Shown in pieces: positions 17,252 to 25,573 of a stretch of DNA of 64,000 nucleotides (within the stretch, counting starts at the first letter, position 1; each line of letters begins with the position of its first letter). The stretch is taken from positions 2,198,501 to 2,262,500 of the forward strand of contig NZ_CP014229.1 of the NCBI RefSeq assembly GCF_001553605.1, read 5' to 3'. The notes beneath the pieces were generated by a model. That model did not search any database, had not been told where the DNA came from, and saw only the letters and a program-made list of their open reading frames with translations. The position numbers and the translations under genes were made by a program. The DNA comes from Desulfovibrio fairfieldensis. GTDB lineage: Bacteria > Desulfobacterota > Desulfovibrionia > Desulfovibrionales > Desulfovibrionaceae.

Positions 17252-18756
17252 GCGAGATCGCGCTCACGCCGCTGCGCGGCGGCCCGCTGGTGACGGCCAC
17301 CGTGGGCATTGCCGTGCTCACGGCCATGACCGTGCTGGATTCGACCATTGCCAACGTGGCTCTTTCGACCATCGCGGGCAATCTGGGCGTGGCCGTCTCC
17401 CAGGGCACTTGGGTGATCACCTTTTTCGGCGTGGCCAACGCCGTGGCCATCCCGCTCACCGGCTGGCTGGCCCGGCGGTTGGGCGAGGTGCGGCTTTACT
17501 TTGCCGCCAGCGCGCTGTTCGTGCTTTCTTCCTTCTTATGCGGCATTTCCAGCAGCCTCGGCATGCTGATTTTTTTCCGTCTGGTGCAGGGCGTCTCGGC
17601 CGGGCCCATTCTGCCGCTTTCCCAAAGCCTGTTGCTGGCCTGCTATCCCCCGGAAAAACGCGGTCTGGCCCTCTCGCTCTGGGCCATGGTGGTGGTGCTG
17701 GCTCCCATTCTGGGGCCCATCCTGGGCGGCTGGATCTGCGACAATTACCACTGGGGCTGGATTTTCTTCGTCAATGTGCCGGTGGGCGCCCTGGGCCTGC
17801 TGCTTCTGCGCGCGCCCCTGCACGGGCGGGAAACTCCCACCGGCAAAGCGCCCATCGACGTGGTCGGCCTGGTGCTGCTGGTCGTGGGCATCGGCTGCCT
17901 GCAGCTCATGCTTGACGAGGGCAAGGATAACGACTGGTTCGCCTCAGGCTATATCGTGACGCTGGGCGTCGCGGCCGTGGTGGGCATCGCCTTTTTCATC
18001 GCCTGGGAGCTCACGGAAAAACATCCGGTGGTCAACCTTTCCCTGTTCCGGCACCGCAATTTCACGGTGGGAACCATCTGCATCAGCCTGGGCTTTCTGC
18101 TCTACTTCGCCTCCGTGGTGCTGCTGCCTTTGATGCTCCAGGCGCGCCTGTCCTACACGGCCATGTGGGCCGGTTTTTCCCTGGCCCCGGTGGGCGTGTT
18201 TCCGCTGATCATCTCGCCCATTCTGGGCAAGCAGGCCCGCCGTCTGGACATGCGCCTGATGGCCTGCCTGAGCTTTCTGGTCTTTGCAGGCTGCTTTTTC
18301 TGGCGCGCCGGTTCCACGCCGGGCATGGATTTCTTTTCCGTGGCCCTGCCCCAGTTGATCCTGGGCATCGGCGTGGCCCTCTTTTTCATGCCGCTCACGA
18401 CCATCATTCTTTCCGGCCTGCCCAACAGCGATCTGGCCGCCGCCTCCAGCCTGTCCAACTGCGTGCGGGTGCTGGCCGGTTCCATCGGCTCATCCCTGGT
18501 CACGACCATGTGGGAGCGGCGCGAAGCCCTGCACCATGCCCGGCTGACAGAGGGCATCAACGACTACAACCCGGTCTGGGACACGGCCCTGCGCGCCCTG
18601 GAACAGCTCGGCATGACCGGCCCCCAGGCCAAGGCCTGGATCGCCAATGAAATCACCCGGCAGGGATTCATCCTGAGTTTTGATGAACTGTTCTGGCTGG
18701 GCGGCGTGCTTTTTGTGCTGCTTTCAGGCCTGGTCTGGCTGGCCCGAAGGGGATGA
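17248..18756 (+). CDS. emrB: DHA2-family (EmrB/QacA) drug:proton antiporter
   Basis: 502 residues, the length of 14-helix DHA2 transporters. Motifs: LDSTIANVALSTIAGNLG (motif D1), WLARRLGEVRLY (motif A region), and LVQGVSAGPILPLSQSL followed by GPILGGWICDNYHWGWIFFV (motif C and the conserved GW-IF turn). It pumps hydrophobic compounds across the inner membrane with EmrA. Its end overlaps the convergent tetR gene by 33 bases. Confidence 0.93.
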   Translation: MSEIALTPLRGGPLVTATVGIAVLTAMTVLDSTIANVALSTIAGNLGVAVSQGTWVITFFGVANAVAIPLTGWLARRLGEVRLYFAASALFVLSSFLCGISSSLGMLIFFRLVQGVSAGPILPLSQSLLLACYPPEKRGLALSLWAMVVVLAPILGPILGGWICDNYHWGWIFFVNVPVGALGLLLLRAPLHGRETPTGKAPIDVVGLVLLVVGIGCLQLMLDEGKDNDWFASGYIVTLGVAAVVGIAFFIAWELTEKHPVVNLSLFRHRNFTVGTICISLGFLLYFASVVLLPLMLQARLSYTAMWAGFSLAPVGVFPLIISPILGKQARRLDMRLMACLSFLVFAGCFFWRAGSTPGMDFFSVALPQLILGIGVALFFMPLTTIILSGLPNSDLAAASSLSNCVRVLAGSIGSSLVTTMWERREALHHARLTEGINDYNPVWDTALRALEQLGMTGPQAKAWIANEITRQGFILSFDELFWLGGVLFVLLSGLVWLARRG

Positions 18757-19398
18757 GACGGGGGCATCGGGAAAAAGAATATCCAGATGCGCGCTGAACA
18801 GGCCCAGCAAATCCTGGGGCACGGCGCTGGCAAAAAGATCGTCGCGGAGCACCCCGAAAAGCAAGGGCGCCATCAACAGCAGGGGAAAGCGGTCCAGGGC
18901 GGCGTGCACATTGGGCGCGCGGGCCGCGGGCAAAAATTCCTCGCGCAAGCGGGCTGTATTGGGAGCGAGAAAACTCTCGTAAAAACCGCCCATCAGCTCC
19001 GGATCATGCAGACCCTCGCTGAATGCCAGACGCACGCAACGCCGCAGGGACGAGTCGGGACCGCCCGTGATCAGGGGCGCGTACATCCGCAGCAGCTTAT
19101 CGCGCGGGCTCAGGGAAGTATCCCGCAAGAGAGCCTGCTTGTGCTCGAAAAAAGGCCGGAAGCCCTCTTCAATGACCCCCTGAAAGAGGGCTTTTTTAGT
19201 GGGGAAGTAAAGGTAGAGGCTGCCCTTGGAAACCCGCGCCCGCCGGGCGATGTCTTCCATGCGGGCCGCGGCGAAGCCCTGGCGGCTGAACTCTTCCAGA
19301 GCCGCATCCAGGATGGCGGTCCGCCGCGCGGCGCATTTTTCCCGGCGGCATTCGGACGGAGCGGGAACCGGAACCCGCGGGTCTTCGGGGTCGTTCAT
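18724..19398 (-). CDS. TetR/AcrR-family transcriptional regulator
   Basis: 224 residues from ATG 19398 (AAGGA upstream). The N-terminal helix-turn-helix reads ILDAALEEFSRQGFAAARME, then IARRARVSKGSLYLYFPTKK near residues 28-70, a textbook TetR DNA-binding domain. The C-terminal part has the length of the ligand-binding domain. Convergent with emrB, it probably represses the efflux operon through the palindrome at 15960; no matching palindrome is seen before its own start. Confidence 0.9.
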   Translation of the reverse strand: MNDPEDPRVPVPAPSECRREKCAARRTAILDAALEEFSRQGFAAARMEDIARRARVSKGSLYLYFPTKKALFQGVIEEGFRPFFEHKQALLRDTSLSPRDKLLRMYAPLITGGPDSSLRRCVRLAFSEGLHDPELMGGFYESFLAPNTARLREEFLPAARAPNVHAALDRFPLLLMAPLLFGVLRDDLFASAVPQDLLGLFSAHLDILFPDAPVSSPSGQPDQA

Positions 19399-19528
19399 GT
19401 TCTTTTCCTTCTGGAGCGGAGTATCGTTGAATAGCGCACGACCGCCACATTGCCATGCTTTTGATGTCTTATACTTCCATGATCGCCCTCTTTCAATGCG
19501 ATAACGCCAAAGAGATGAGCTCGTTTGC

Positions 19529-19762
19529 TTACGGTCGCAACCGCCGCTCCATCTCATCCAGCAAAGCCCCAGGACGAACGCCCAAGGCGTGAGCCAGCTT
19601 GAAAAGCATTTCAAGGTTGGGATATTTGTGGCCGCTTTCCAGCATACTGATAAACGCCGAAGCGATACCCACCATCTCACTGAGTCTGTCCTGCGTGAGC
19701 CCCTTTTTCACACGGAACTGTCGCAATACCGGGCCAAACGCATCTGAATTTTTTTTGAACAT
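19529..19762 (-). CDS. Small XRE-family HTH regulator
   Basis: 77 residues that are almost entirely one HTH_3 domain: LRQFRVKKGLTQDRLSEMVG, then FISMLESGHKYPNLEMLFKL and a closing helix. It is divergent from the acyltransferase gene, and the operator-like repeats between them (19798-19848) make it a likely autoregulator and regulator of that gene. It has no sensor domain. Confidence 0.85.
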   Translation of the reverse strand: MFKKNSDAFGPVLRQFRVKKGLTQDRLSEMVGIASAFISMLESGHKYPNLEMLFKLAHALGVRPGALLDEMERRLRP

Positions 19763-19797
19763 TTCATGATGATAGCCGATTGCGCTGGCGAATAATT

Positions 19798-19848
19798 TAA
19801 GCTATGGCTTAGAAATTAAGCTATTGGTTAAAAATAACCTATCGCTTA
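19798..19848. promoter_or_regulatory. Cluster of inverted repeats, likely XRE operator
   Basis: TAAGCTATGGCTTA (19798-19811) is a near-palindrome. TAAGCTATTGGTTA (19817-19830) and TAACCTATCGCTTA (19835-19848) form a second inverted pair matching at 12 of 14 positions across four bases. The shared half-site is TAAGCNAT. The cluster sits between the divergent XRE and acyltransferase genes. Confidence 0.6.
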
Positions 19849-19922
19849 AAATTGAAGGCTGACAATGCCTCTTCACCAGCAAACGTACCTGCCATGTCAA
19901 CCCTTGAAAAAAAAGAGGCATT

Positions 19923-21947
19923 ATGGACAACGCGAACAGCCAGAGCATTGCATACCGCCCTGACATTGATGGCCTCCGCGCTGTTGCCGTTTTACTTGTG
20001 GTGGCTTTTCATGCGTTTCCGACCAGGGTGCAGGGCGGCTTTATGGGCGTGGATATTTTCTTTGTCATCTCCGGCTATCTGATTTGTTGGATAATCTTAA
20101 AAGATCTGGAACAGGAGGCGTTCTCTTTTTCAAATTTTTACGCCCGCAGAATCCTCCGCATCTTCCCGGCTCTGCTGCTGGTTCTGGCAACAGTGTTGGT
20201 CACGGGCTGGTTCATTCTTCTGCCGGATGAATACAAGACATTGGGGAAACACGTTCTTGGCGGAACCGCCTTCATGGATAATATCCTACTCTGGAGAGAA
20301 ACGGGCTATTTCGACGCGGCCGCAAAAGCCAAGCCCTTGCTCCATCTCTGGAGCCTCGGCATTGAGGAACAGTTTTACATCGTTTTCCCCTTGCTTCTCT
20401 GGCTCAGTGCAAAACGGCATTTCCGGGCGGCAGGCATCATCCTCATACTTGGTCTGTTGTCTTTTATGGACAATATTTACCTGCACAGGATAGACGGCAC
20501 AGCCGATTTTTATTCTCCTCTGCCCAGAATCTGGGAACTGCTGGCGGGAGCGGCCCTTTGTGCCGTCATGCGGCAGGCTTCGACACGCAAGGCATATCTG
20601 AAAATCGACACTCTTTGCGCAAGGTTGCTCTACAAGAAAGCCCCGGACAACGACGGGCGCAGCCTGAGCCTCGTCCTTGCCGCCCTTGGCTCCATTCTGC
20701 TCGGTATGGGTCTGCTGCTGTCACGGCAGGACAAGCCTTGGCCCGGCTGGTACGCCGTTTTTCCCGTTGCCGGAACCCTTGCGTTCATCGCCGCCGGGCC
20801 GCTGAACGGCATCAGCAGATATCTGCTCTGCAACCGTTTTGCCGTTTTTGTAGGCAAAATTTCATACCCTTTTTATCTGTGGCATTGGCCGTTCTTATCA
20901 TATGCCTTCATCCTCAACGGCGGGCTGGATTCTGGTACGCGGTTTCTGCGCGTGGGGCTAGTCGGTCTGGCCTTTGTGCTGGCCGTGGGTACCTATTTTT
21001 TGGTGGAAAAACCCATACGGTTCGGCGCACGGGCGCGCACCGGCAAGCTGTATGCCCTAATTGCCGCCATGCTGCTGTTGGCAGGTGCAGGTCTGAGCGT
21101 AAAGCTACTGGACGGACTGCCGGAAAGAGCGCGATTCAAAGAAATTGCCGCCACACTGAAGCAGCTGGAGCGGCCGCTCCTGACCGATGAAGCGGGCGTC
21201 AGATATGCGGGGATCGCAAAAGACGCGTTGACATATTGCAGATATACGGACGCCAGAGCGGACACGACAGTGGCCGTCGTCGGCGACAGCCACGCGCAGT
21301 CGGCCTACCACGGTATTGCGCAATTGGGCCGGAAGGCGGGATATAATACGCTTCTGCTCGGCTGGTGGATTCCCGGCGGTGAAGTCTGGAATCCTGGACT
21401 GGCCCGGAAAGAGACGAGACCGCTTCTTGAAATTCTGAAAAAGAAAAAAGACATCAGGAAAGTCTTTATCTGCACACGCGGCATGTGTTATATCACCGCC
21501 ACACACAATGCAGGAGACCGTGATGGGGTTTTTCAAAACCCTCCTGTCGGGGAAAAACTGTTCAGAGAATCTTTGCAAAAATTTGTTGCAATGCTGCACG
21601 CCGCGGGGAAAGAGGTGTTCATTATAACTGAAAATCCGGAGCTTCCGGCAGACACTCGGGACTATATCAATCGCAACTCAAAAGTAATGCAGGGAAAAAA
21701 TAGTTTTCCAGACCTATATAAGACCGACATCATTCATCGCCAACAGCCTTATCTGGCTATTCTTTCCGGCATCAAAAATGCAACAATCGTTGGAACCATT
21801 GAAGGATTCTGCCCCACAGACAAATGTACGGCGTTTTCAGATGACGGCCTGCCCCTGTACTATGATGACGACCATTTATCCTTTGCGGGCAGCGTGTTTC
21901 AGGCCGAACATATTCTCAGGCCTTATCTTGTCGCCCAGCCTCGATAA
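19923..21947 (+). CDS. OafA-type O-acyltransferase with C-terminal SGNH domain
   Basis: 674 residues. Residues 8-360 are an acyltransferase-3 membrane domain: YRPDIDGLRAVAVLLVVAFH carries the catalytic-type His, and FFVISGYLI, RILRIFPAL and LWSLGIEEQFYIVFPLLLW follow. The C-terminal domain is an SGNH hydrolase/transferase fold with VVGDSHAQ near 453 and DDDHLSF near 648 (Ser and Asp-x-x-His of the triad). Such proteins bring acetyl groups across the inner membrane and attach them to lipopolysaccharide or another glycan. AGAGG precedes the start. Possibly regulated by the divergent XRE protein. Confidence 0.88.
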   Translation: MDNANSQSIAYRPDIDGLRAVAVLLVVAFHAFPTRVQGGFMGVDIFFVISGYLICWIILKDLEQEAFSFSNFYARRILRIFPALLLVLATVLVTGWFILLPDEYKTLGKHVLGGTAFMDNILLWRETGYFDAAAKAKPLLHLWSLGIEEQFYIVFPLLLWLSAKRHFRAAGIILILGLLSFMDNIYLHRIDGTADFYSPLPRIWELLAGAALCAVMRQASTRKAYLKIDTLCARLLYKKAPDNDGRSLSLVLAALGSILLGMGLLLSRQDKPWPGWYAVFPVAGTLAFIAAGPLNGISRYLLCNRFAVFVGKISYPFYLWHWPFLSYAFILNGGLDSGTRFLRVGLVGLAFVLAVGTYFLVEKPIRFGARARTGKLYALIAAMLLLAGAGLSVKLLDGLPERARFKEIAATLKQLERPLLTDEAGVRYAGIAKDALTYCRYTDARADTTVAVVGDSHAQSAYHGIAQLGRKAGYNTLLLGWWIPGGEVWNPGLARKETRPLLEILKKKKDIRKVFICTRGMCYITATHNAGDRDGVFQNPPVGEKLFRESLQKFVAMLHAAGKEVFIITENPELPADTRDYINRNSKVMQGKNSFPDLYKTDIIHRQQPYLAILSGIKNATIVGTIEGFCPTDKCTAFSDDGLPLYYDDDHLSFAGSVFQAEHILRPYLVAQPR

Positions 21948-21954
21948 GATGGCC

Positions 21955-23502
21955 TCAGCGCTTGCCGAACAGGCCGCCCAGCAATCCCCGGACCACCGTG
22001 CGCCCGATCTCCCGACCCACGGTGGTGCCGATGGTACGGGTCGTCTGTTTGGCTACTGAGCCCAGAATATCTCCCAAGCCGTCACCGCCGCCGCTTCTCC
22101 GGGCGCGCGTCTCTTCGCGCCGGACCGCAGCCTCCTGCCGCAGGCGTTCCTTTTCAGCCAGAGCTTCGGCCTTGCGCCGGGCCTCATCGTCTGCGGCCTC
22201 CTGTCGGCGGGCGGCGCGCGCGGTCAGGATTTCATAGGCCGACTCGCGGTCCACGGCCCGCTCGTACGCTCCCGCCACCAGCGAATTCCGCATGACCACA
22301 GCGCGCTCTTCGGGCGTGATGGGCCCCACCTGGCTCTGCGGCGGCACGATCAGCGCCCGCTCCACTATCCGGGGCGCGCCGTCGGCGTCCAGAAAAGACA
22401 CCAGAGCCTCGCCCACGGCCAGCTGGCCGATGACATCCTCGGTATTGAAAGCCGGATTGGGCCGGAAAGCCCGGGCCGCGGCGCGCACGGCCTTCTGTTC
22501 TCCGGGGGTAAAGGCCCGCAGGGCGTGCTGCACGCGATTGCCGAGCTGGCCCAGCACGCTGTCCGGCATGTCCGCCGGGTTCTGGCTCACAAAATAGACC
22601 CCCACCCCGCGCGAGCGAATCAAACGCGTCACCTGCTCGATCTTTTGCAGCAGCACGGGCGGCGCTCCGTCAAAGAGCAAATGGGCCTCGTCGAAAAAGA
22701 AGACCAGACGCGGCTTGTCAGTATCGCCCACTTCGGGCAGACGTTCAAACAGCTCGGACAACAGCCAGAGCAATACGCTGGAATAAAGACGCGGCGCGTT
22801 CATCAGCGCGTCGGCGGCCAGGATGTTGACCACGCCCCGGCCCTGACTATCAGTCTGGAGCAGATCCATGATGTCCAGGGCCGGTTCACCGAAAAAGCGG
22901 TCCCCACCCTCTTCCTCCATACGCAGCAGGCCGCGCTGGATGGCACCCACGCTGGCCGTGGAAATCTGCCCGTAGGCTGTCCTGTATTGATCGCGCGCAT
23001 CGCCCACATGCTGCACCATGCTGCGCAGATCCTTCATGTCCAGAAGCAGCAGACCCGCGTCGTCGGCAATGCGGAAGACCAGATGGAGCACCCCGCTCTG
23101 CACCTCGTTGAGGTTGAGCAGGCGGGAGAGCAGCAAGGGCCCCATTTCGCTCACCGTGGCGCGCAGAGGGTGGCCGCTTTTGCCGAACACATCCCAGAAG
23201 CAGACCGGGAACGCCTGATTGAGATAACCGCGCGCCGCAAGGCCCAGTCGGGCAATGCGCTCGGCCACTTTTCCCGTGGGCGCGCCTGCCTTGGCCAGAC
23301 CCGAAAGGTCGCCCTTGACGTCGGCCAGAAAGACCGGCACGCCCAGGGCGCTGAAGGTTTCGGCCAGGCTTTGCAGGGTCACGGTCTTGCCCGTGCCCGT
23401 GGCCCCGGTGATCAAGCCGTGGCGATTGCCCATGGCGGGCAGGATGCAGGTATCCCTTTCCCCGGCGCGGGCCATGAGCGCCTGATGGTCATTGTCCAGC
23501 AC
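21955..23502 (-). CDS. HerA/YjgR-type ATPase (DUF853)
   Basis: 515 residues. Walker A, GATGTGKT, is near residues 32-39, Walker [13 protein letters not shown] in the middle, then [16 protein letters not shown], characteristic of the HerA-FtsK superfamily as in E. coli YjgR. A charged, probably coiled-coil segment (about 425-480) and a Gly/Arg-rich tail with [10 protein letters not shown] follow. Family members are hexameric ATPases thought to act on DNA; the cellular role of the YjgR branch is not established. It converges on the acyltransferase gene with a 7-base gap. Confidence 0.88.
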   Translation of the reverse strand: MLDNDHQALMARAGERDTCILPAMGNRHGLITGATGTGKTVTLQSLAETFSALGVPVFLADVKGDLSGLAKAGAPTGKVAERIARLGLAARGYLNQAFPVCFWDVFGKSGHPLRATVSEMGPLLLSRLLNLNEVQSGVLHLVFRIADDAGLLLLDMKDLRSMVQHVGDARDQYRTAYGQISTASVGAIQRGLLRMEEEGGDRFFGEPALDIMDLLQTDSQGRGVVNILAADALMNAPRLYSSVLLWLLSELFERLPEVGDTDKPRLVFFFDEAHLLFDGAPPVLLQKIEQVTRLIRSRGVGVYFVSQNPADMPDSVLGQLGNRVQHALRAFTPGEQKAVRAAARAFRPNPAFNTEDVIGQLAVGEALVSFLDADGAPRIVERALIVPPQSQVGPITPEERAVVMRNSLVAGAYERAVDRESAYEILTARAARRQEAADDEARRKAEALAEKERLRQEAAVRREETRARRSGGGDGLGDILGSVAKQTTRTIGTTVGREIGRTVVRGLLGGLFGKR

Positions 23503-23516
23503 GGCAGATCTCCTTT

Positions 23517-23663
23517 AGGGCCTGTTAACGCTATGCCTTTTTGCCCTCCTGCCGCGTCAGATTTCACCTGCTTTTTAGGTCGAGTACCAGAAGAGTACAC
23601 TCCCTCAAAGCAGGTTTATCTTCCTTGCAGGCGAACAAAAATTCTATAGTGTTAACAGACCCT
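23517..23663. mobile_element. MITE-like element with 18-base terminal inverted repeats
   Basis: AGGGCCTGTTAACGCTAT at the left end (23517-23534) and ATAGTGTTAACAGACCCT at the right end (23646-23663) are inverted copies matching at 16 of 18 positions. The 147-base element has no gene of its own and lies just upstream of the HerA-like gene. Confidence 0.7.
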
Positions 23664-23745
23664 AGAGCAGTTAACACTTGAAATGCTCGTTTACGGCGAG
23701 CAAAGCCCGTCTACTCGCATTTCACGGCAAGGATTTGCTGCATGC
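23664..23745. repeat. Left half of a dispersed repeat
   Basis: It starts immediately at the end of the MITE-like element. About 80 bases match the left two thirds of the element at 41749: the end AGAGCAGTTAACACTTGAAA, then ATGCTCGTTTACGGCGAGCA, then CTACTCGCATTTC and GCAAGGA. The right inverted end is missing, so this copy is truncated just before the mltA stop. Confidence 0.7.
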
Positions 23746-23749
23746 GCGG

Positions 23750-24931
23750 TCAGCGGGCCAGCAGCACCCAGGCCGGGCCCTTGGCGTCCAGATGGCTGGC
23801 CACGTAATTGGCCCGCGCATCGCCGCCGCAGAAAATGTCGATACGGTTGCGCTTGATGGCCCCGCCCACATCCTGGGCAAAACCGATGCCGCGCAGGGGC
23901 ACGCTGCCGCGCCGCTCGTCCGGGGCATTGACCCCGTAGGCCACAAGGGAGCCCAGGGGAATATAGGAACGGTCCGTGGCCAGGGAAAGCCAGTCGTCCA
24001 CCTCATGGCCCATGGCCCCGGTGGGTCCCCTGCCGCCGAACTTGAAAAAGACGTAGCTGGGATTTTCATTGAGGATTTCGCGCACCCGCCCGGGATTGTT
24101 CCTGAACCACTCGCGCTGTTCAAAAATATCGCCGCGCTTGAGCAGGCCCTTCTCGCGCATGATCCGGCCCGAGCTTTTGTATTTGTGGCCGTTCTGCCCG
24201 GCATAGTTGACATAGGCCTGGGTGCCGTCGTCAAAAATCAGGCGGCCCGAGCCCTGGATTTCCAGAAAAAAGACGTCCACCGGGTCCGCGGCCCAGGCCA
24301 GTTCCAGGCCCCGGTTGGCCAGCACCTGTTTTTCCTCAATGGCGCGGCGGTCATGATAGCGGCCGCGTTTGGCCCGCACCCGCTTCAGGTCCGGCGGCAG
24401 GCCGTAGATGGCCTGGGTATAGCCGGGCTTGCGCGTACGGCTGGCCCGCACCTGCGGCTCATAGTAGCCGGAATAATTGATGCCGCCCGGCACTTCCACC
24501 CAGCGAAAATTGGCCAGCAGCAGGTCCGGCTCCGCATCCAGGCGCGGCAGCAGTTCCCGCAAACGGGTCAGGCTGCGGGAAAGATCCCCCCAGGTCACGG
24601 TCAGGCCCGGCCGCTTGACGGCCGCCGCGCCCTGCGGCTTGCTGTTGACATAGCGCAGAGACTTGCGCACGGTAGGGGCCATGTCCTTCCAACTGGTCAG
24701 ATCCTGGTTGCGGGGGGCCAGATTGGCGACGAAAAATTCCGGGCTTTCCTGCACGGCCACCGGCGGCCCCAACGGCGGCAGATCTTCGGACTGCGGTTTC
24801 TTGCCGGCGCAGGCGGAGAGCACAAGACTCGCCAGCAAAACCACAATCAAGGCCGGACGCGACGCGCCCCCGGCCCTTACGGACGCGCGCCGCGTACAGC
24901 CCGCGCCGAAACAAGGAGCTTGCCCGTGCAT
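23750..24931 (-). CDS. mltA: Membrane-bound lytic murein transglycosylase A
   Basis: 393 residues. A lipoprotein signal runs from about residue 22 to Cys40 (LIVVLLASLVLSAC). The MltA region follows: GYYEPQVRASRTRKPGY, then DVFFLEIQGSGRLIF and the 3D-type end GSLVAYGVNAP, GIGFAQDVGGAIKRNRIDIF, GGDARANY, where the conserved Asp residues lie. It cleaves peptidoglycan with 1,6-anhydro ends at the outer membrane. The only usable start, ATG 24931, overlaps the start of the divergent thioesterase gene. The stop sits against the truncated repeat at 23664. Confidence 0.9.
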   Translation of the reverse strand: MHGQAPCFGAGCTRRASVRAGGASRPALIVVLLASLVLSACAGKKPQSEDLPPLGPPVAVQESPEFFVANLAPRNQDLTSWKDMAPTVRKSLRYVNSKPQGAAAVKRPGLTVTWGDLSRSLTRLRELLPRLDAEPDLLLANFRWVEVPGGINYSGYYEPQVRASRTRKPGYTQAIYGLPPDLKRVRAKRGRYHDRRAIEEKQVLANRGLELAWAADPVDVFFLEIQGSGRLIFDDGTQAYVNYAGQNGHKYKSSGRIMREKGLLKRGDIFEQREWFRNNPGRVREILNENPSYVFFKFGGRGPTGAMGHEVDDWLSLATDRSYIPLGSLVAYGVNAPDERRGSVPLRGIGFAQDVGGAIKRNRIDIFCGGDARANYVASHLDAKGPAWVLLAR

Positions 24932-25348
24932 GATTTCCCCACCCCCGAGGTATGGTTGCCCCATCGTGTGTCCTACGGAGAAACGGACACCATGGGAGTC
25001 TTGTATTACGCCGAATATCTGCATTTGTTCGAACGCGCCCGCAGCGCCTATATCCGCCAGTGCGGCATGAGCTACGCGGACGTGGAAAAAAAAGGCATCA
25101 TTCTGCCCGTGCGCGAGGCCCAGTGCCGCTACCGCGCGCCGGCGCATTACGACGATCTTGTGCAGGTGCGCGCGGGCATCAGCGAATGGGGCCGGGCCTC
25201 ACTGCGTTTTGTATATGAGATATGGAACGAGGACAAGACGCGCCTGCTGGCCGAAGGCATGACCCAGCACGCCCTGGTCAATCCCCAGGGGCGGCCCGTG
25301 CCCGTGCCGGACTGGTTCCGGCAGTTGTGCGCGCCTGAAAAAGGCTAG
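24926..25348 (+). CDS. YbgC-type acyl-CoA thioesterase
   Basis: 140 residues from GTG 24926, supported by AAGGAG 7 bases upstream. The hot-dog fold pattern is clear: HRVSYGETDTMGVLYYAEYL contains the Y-x-D-TD-x-x-G-V-x-Y-x-Y active-site stretch with the catalytic Asp, and FERARSAYIRQCGMSY follows. It hydrolyses acyl-CoA or related thioesters, and in many bacteria YbgC is tied to the Tol-Pal envelope genes, which are absent here. The start codon lies within the first codons of mltA on the other strand. Confidence 0.88.
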   Translation: MHDFPTPEVWLPHRVSYGETDTMGVLYYAEYLHLFERARSAYIRQCGMSYADVEKKGIILPVREAQCRYRAPAHYDDLVQVRAGISEWGRASLRFVYEIWNEDKTRLLAEGMTQHALVNPQGRPVPVPDWFRQLCAPEKG

Positions 25349-25531
25349 GGTCAGCCCTCATTAACCCGCCGCCCGCGAAAAGCTGTATTTTTTCGGACAG
25401 CAAGGCGCCAAGGGGAAATTGGGTGAAGCTGTATCTACATACTGCGAGGTCAATTTTTCCTTGGCAACGCCGCTGTACGGAAAAAGACTGCTTTGCAGCA
25501 GGTGGTTTACTGAGGGCTTGAGCCTGGCCTC

Positions 25532-25550
25532 AGGGGGCGACGCCCCCTGG
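25532..25550. other. GC-rich hairpin before the flavoprotein gene
   Basis: CAGGGGGC GAC GCCCCCTG forms a perfect 8-base stem with a three-base loop, 24 bases upstream of the next start codon and just before its ribosome binding site. There is no T run, so it is not a simple terminator. It could influence translation. Confidence 0.4.
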
Positions 25551-25573
25551 GACTTCATATATAAGGAGAATCC

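Noticed and set aside
23678..25348. Long plus-strand frame reading through the whole mltA region
   Set aside because: Only its last 140 codons are a gene (the thioesterase, from GTG 24926); the rest is antisense to mltA and the repeat.
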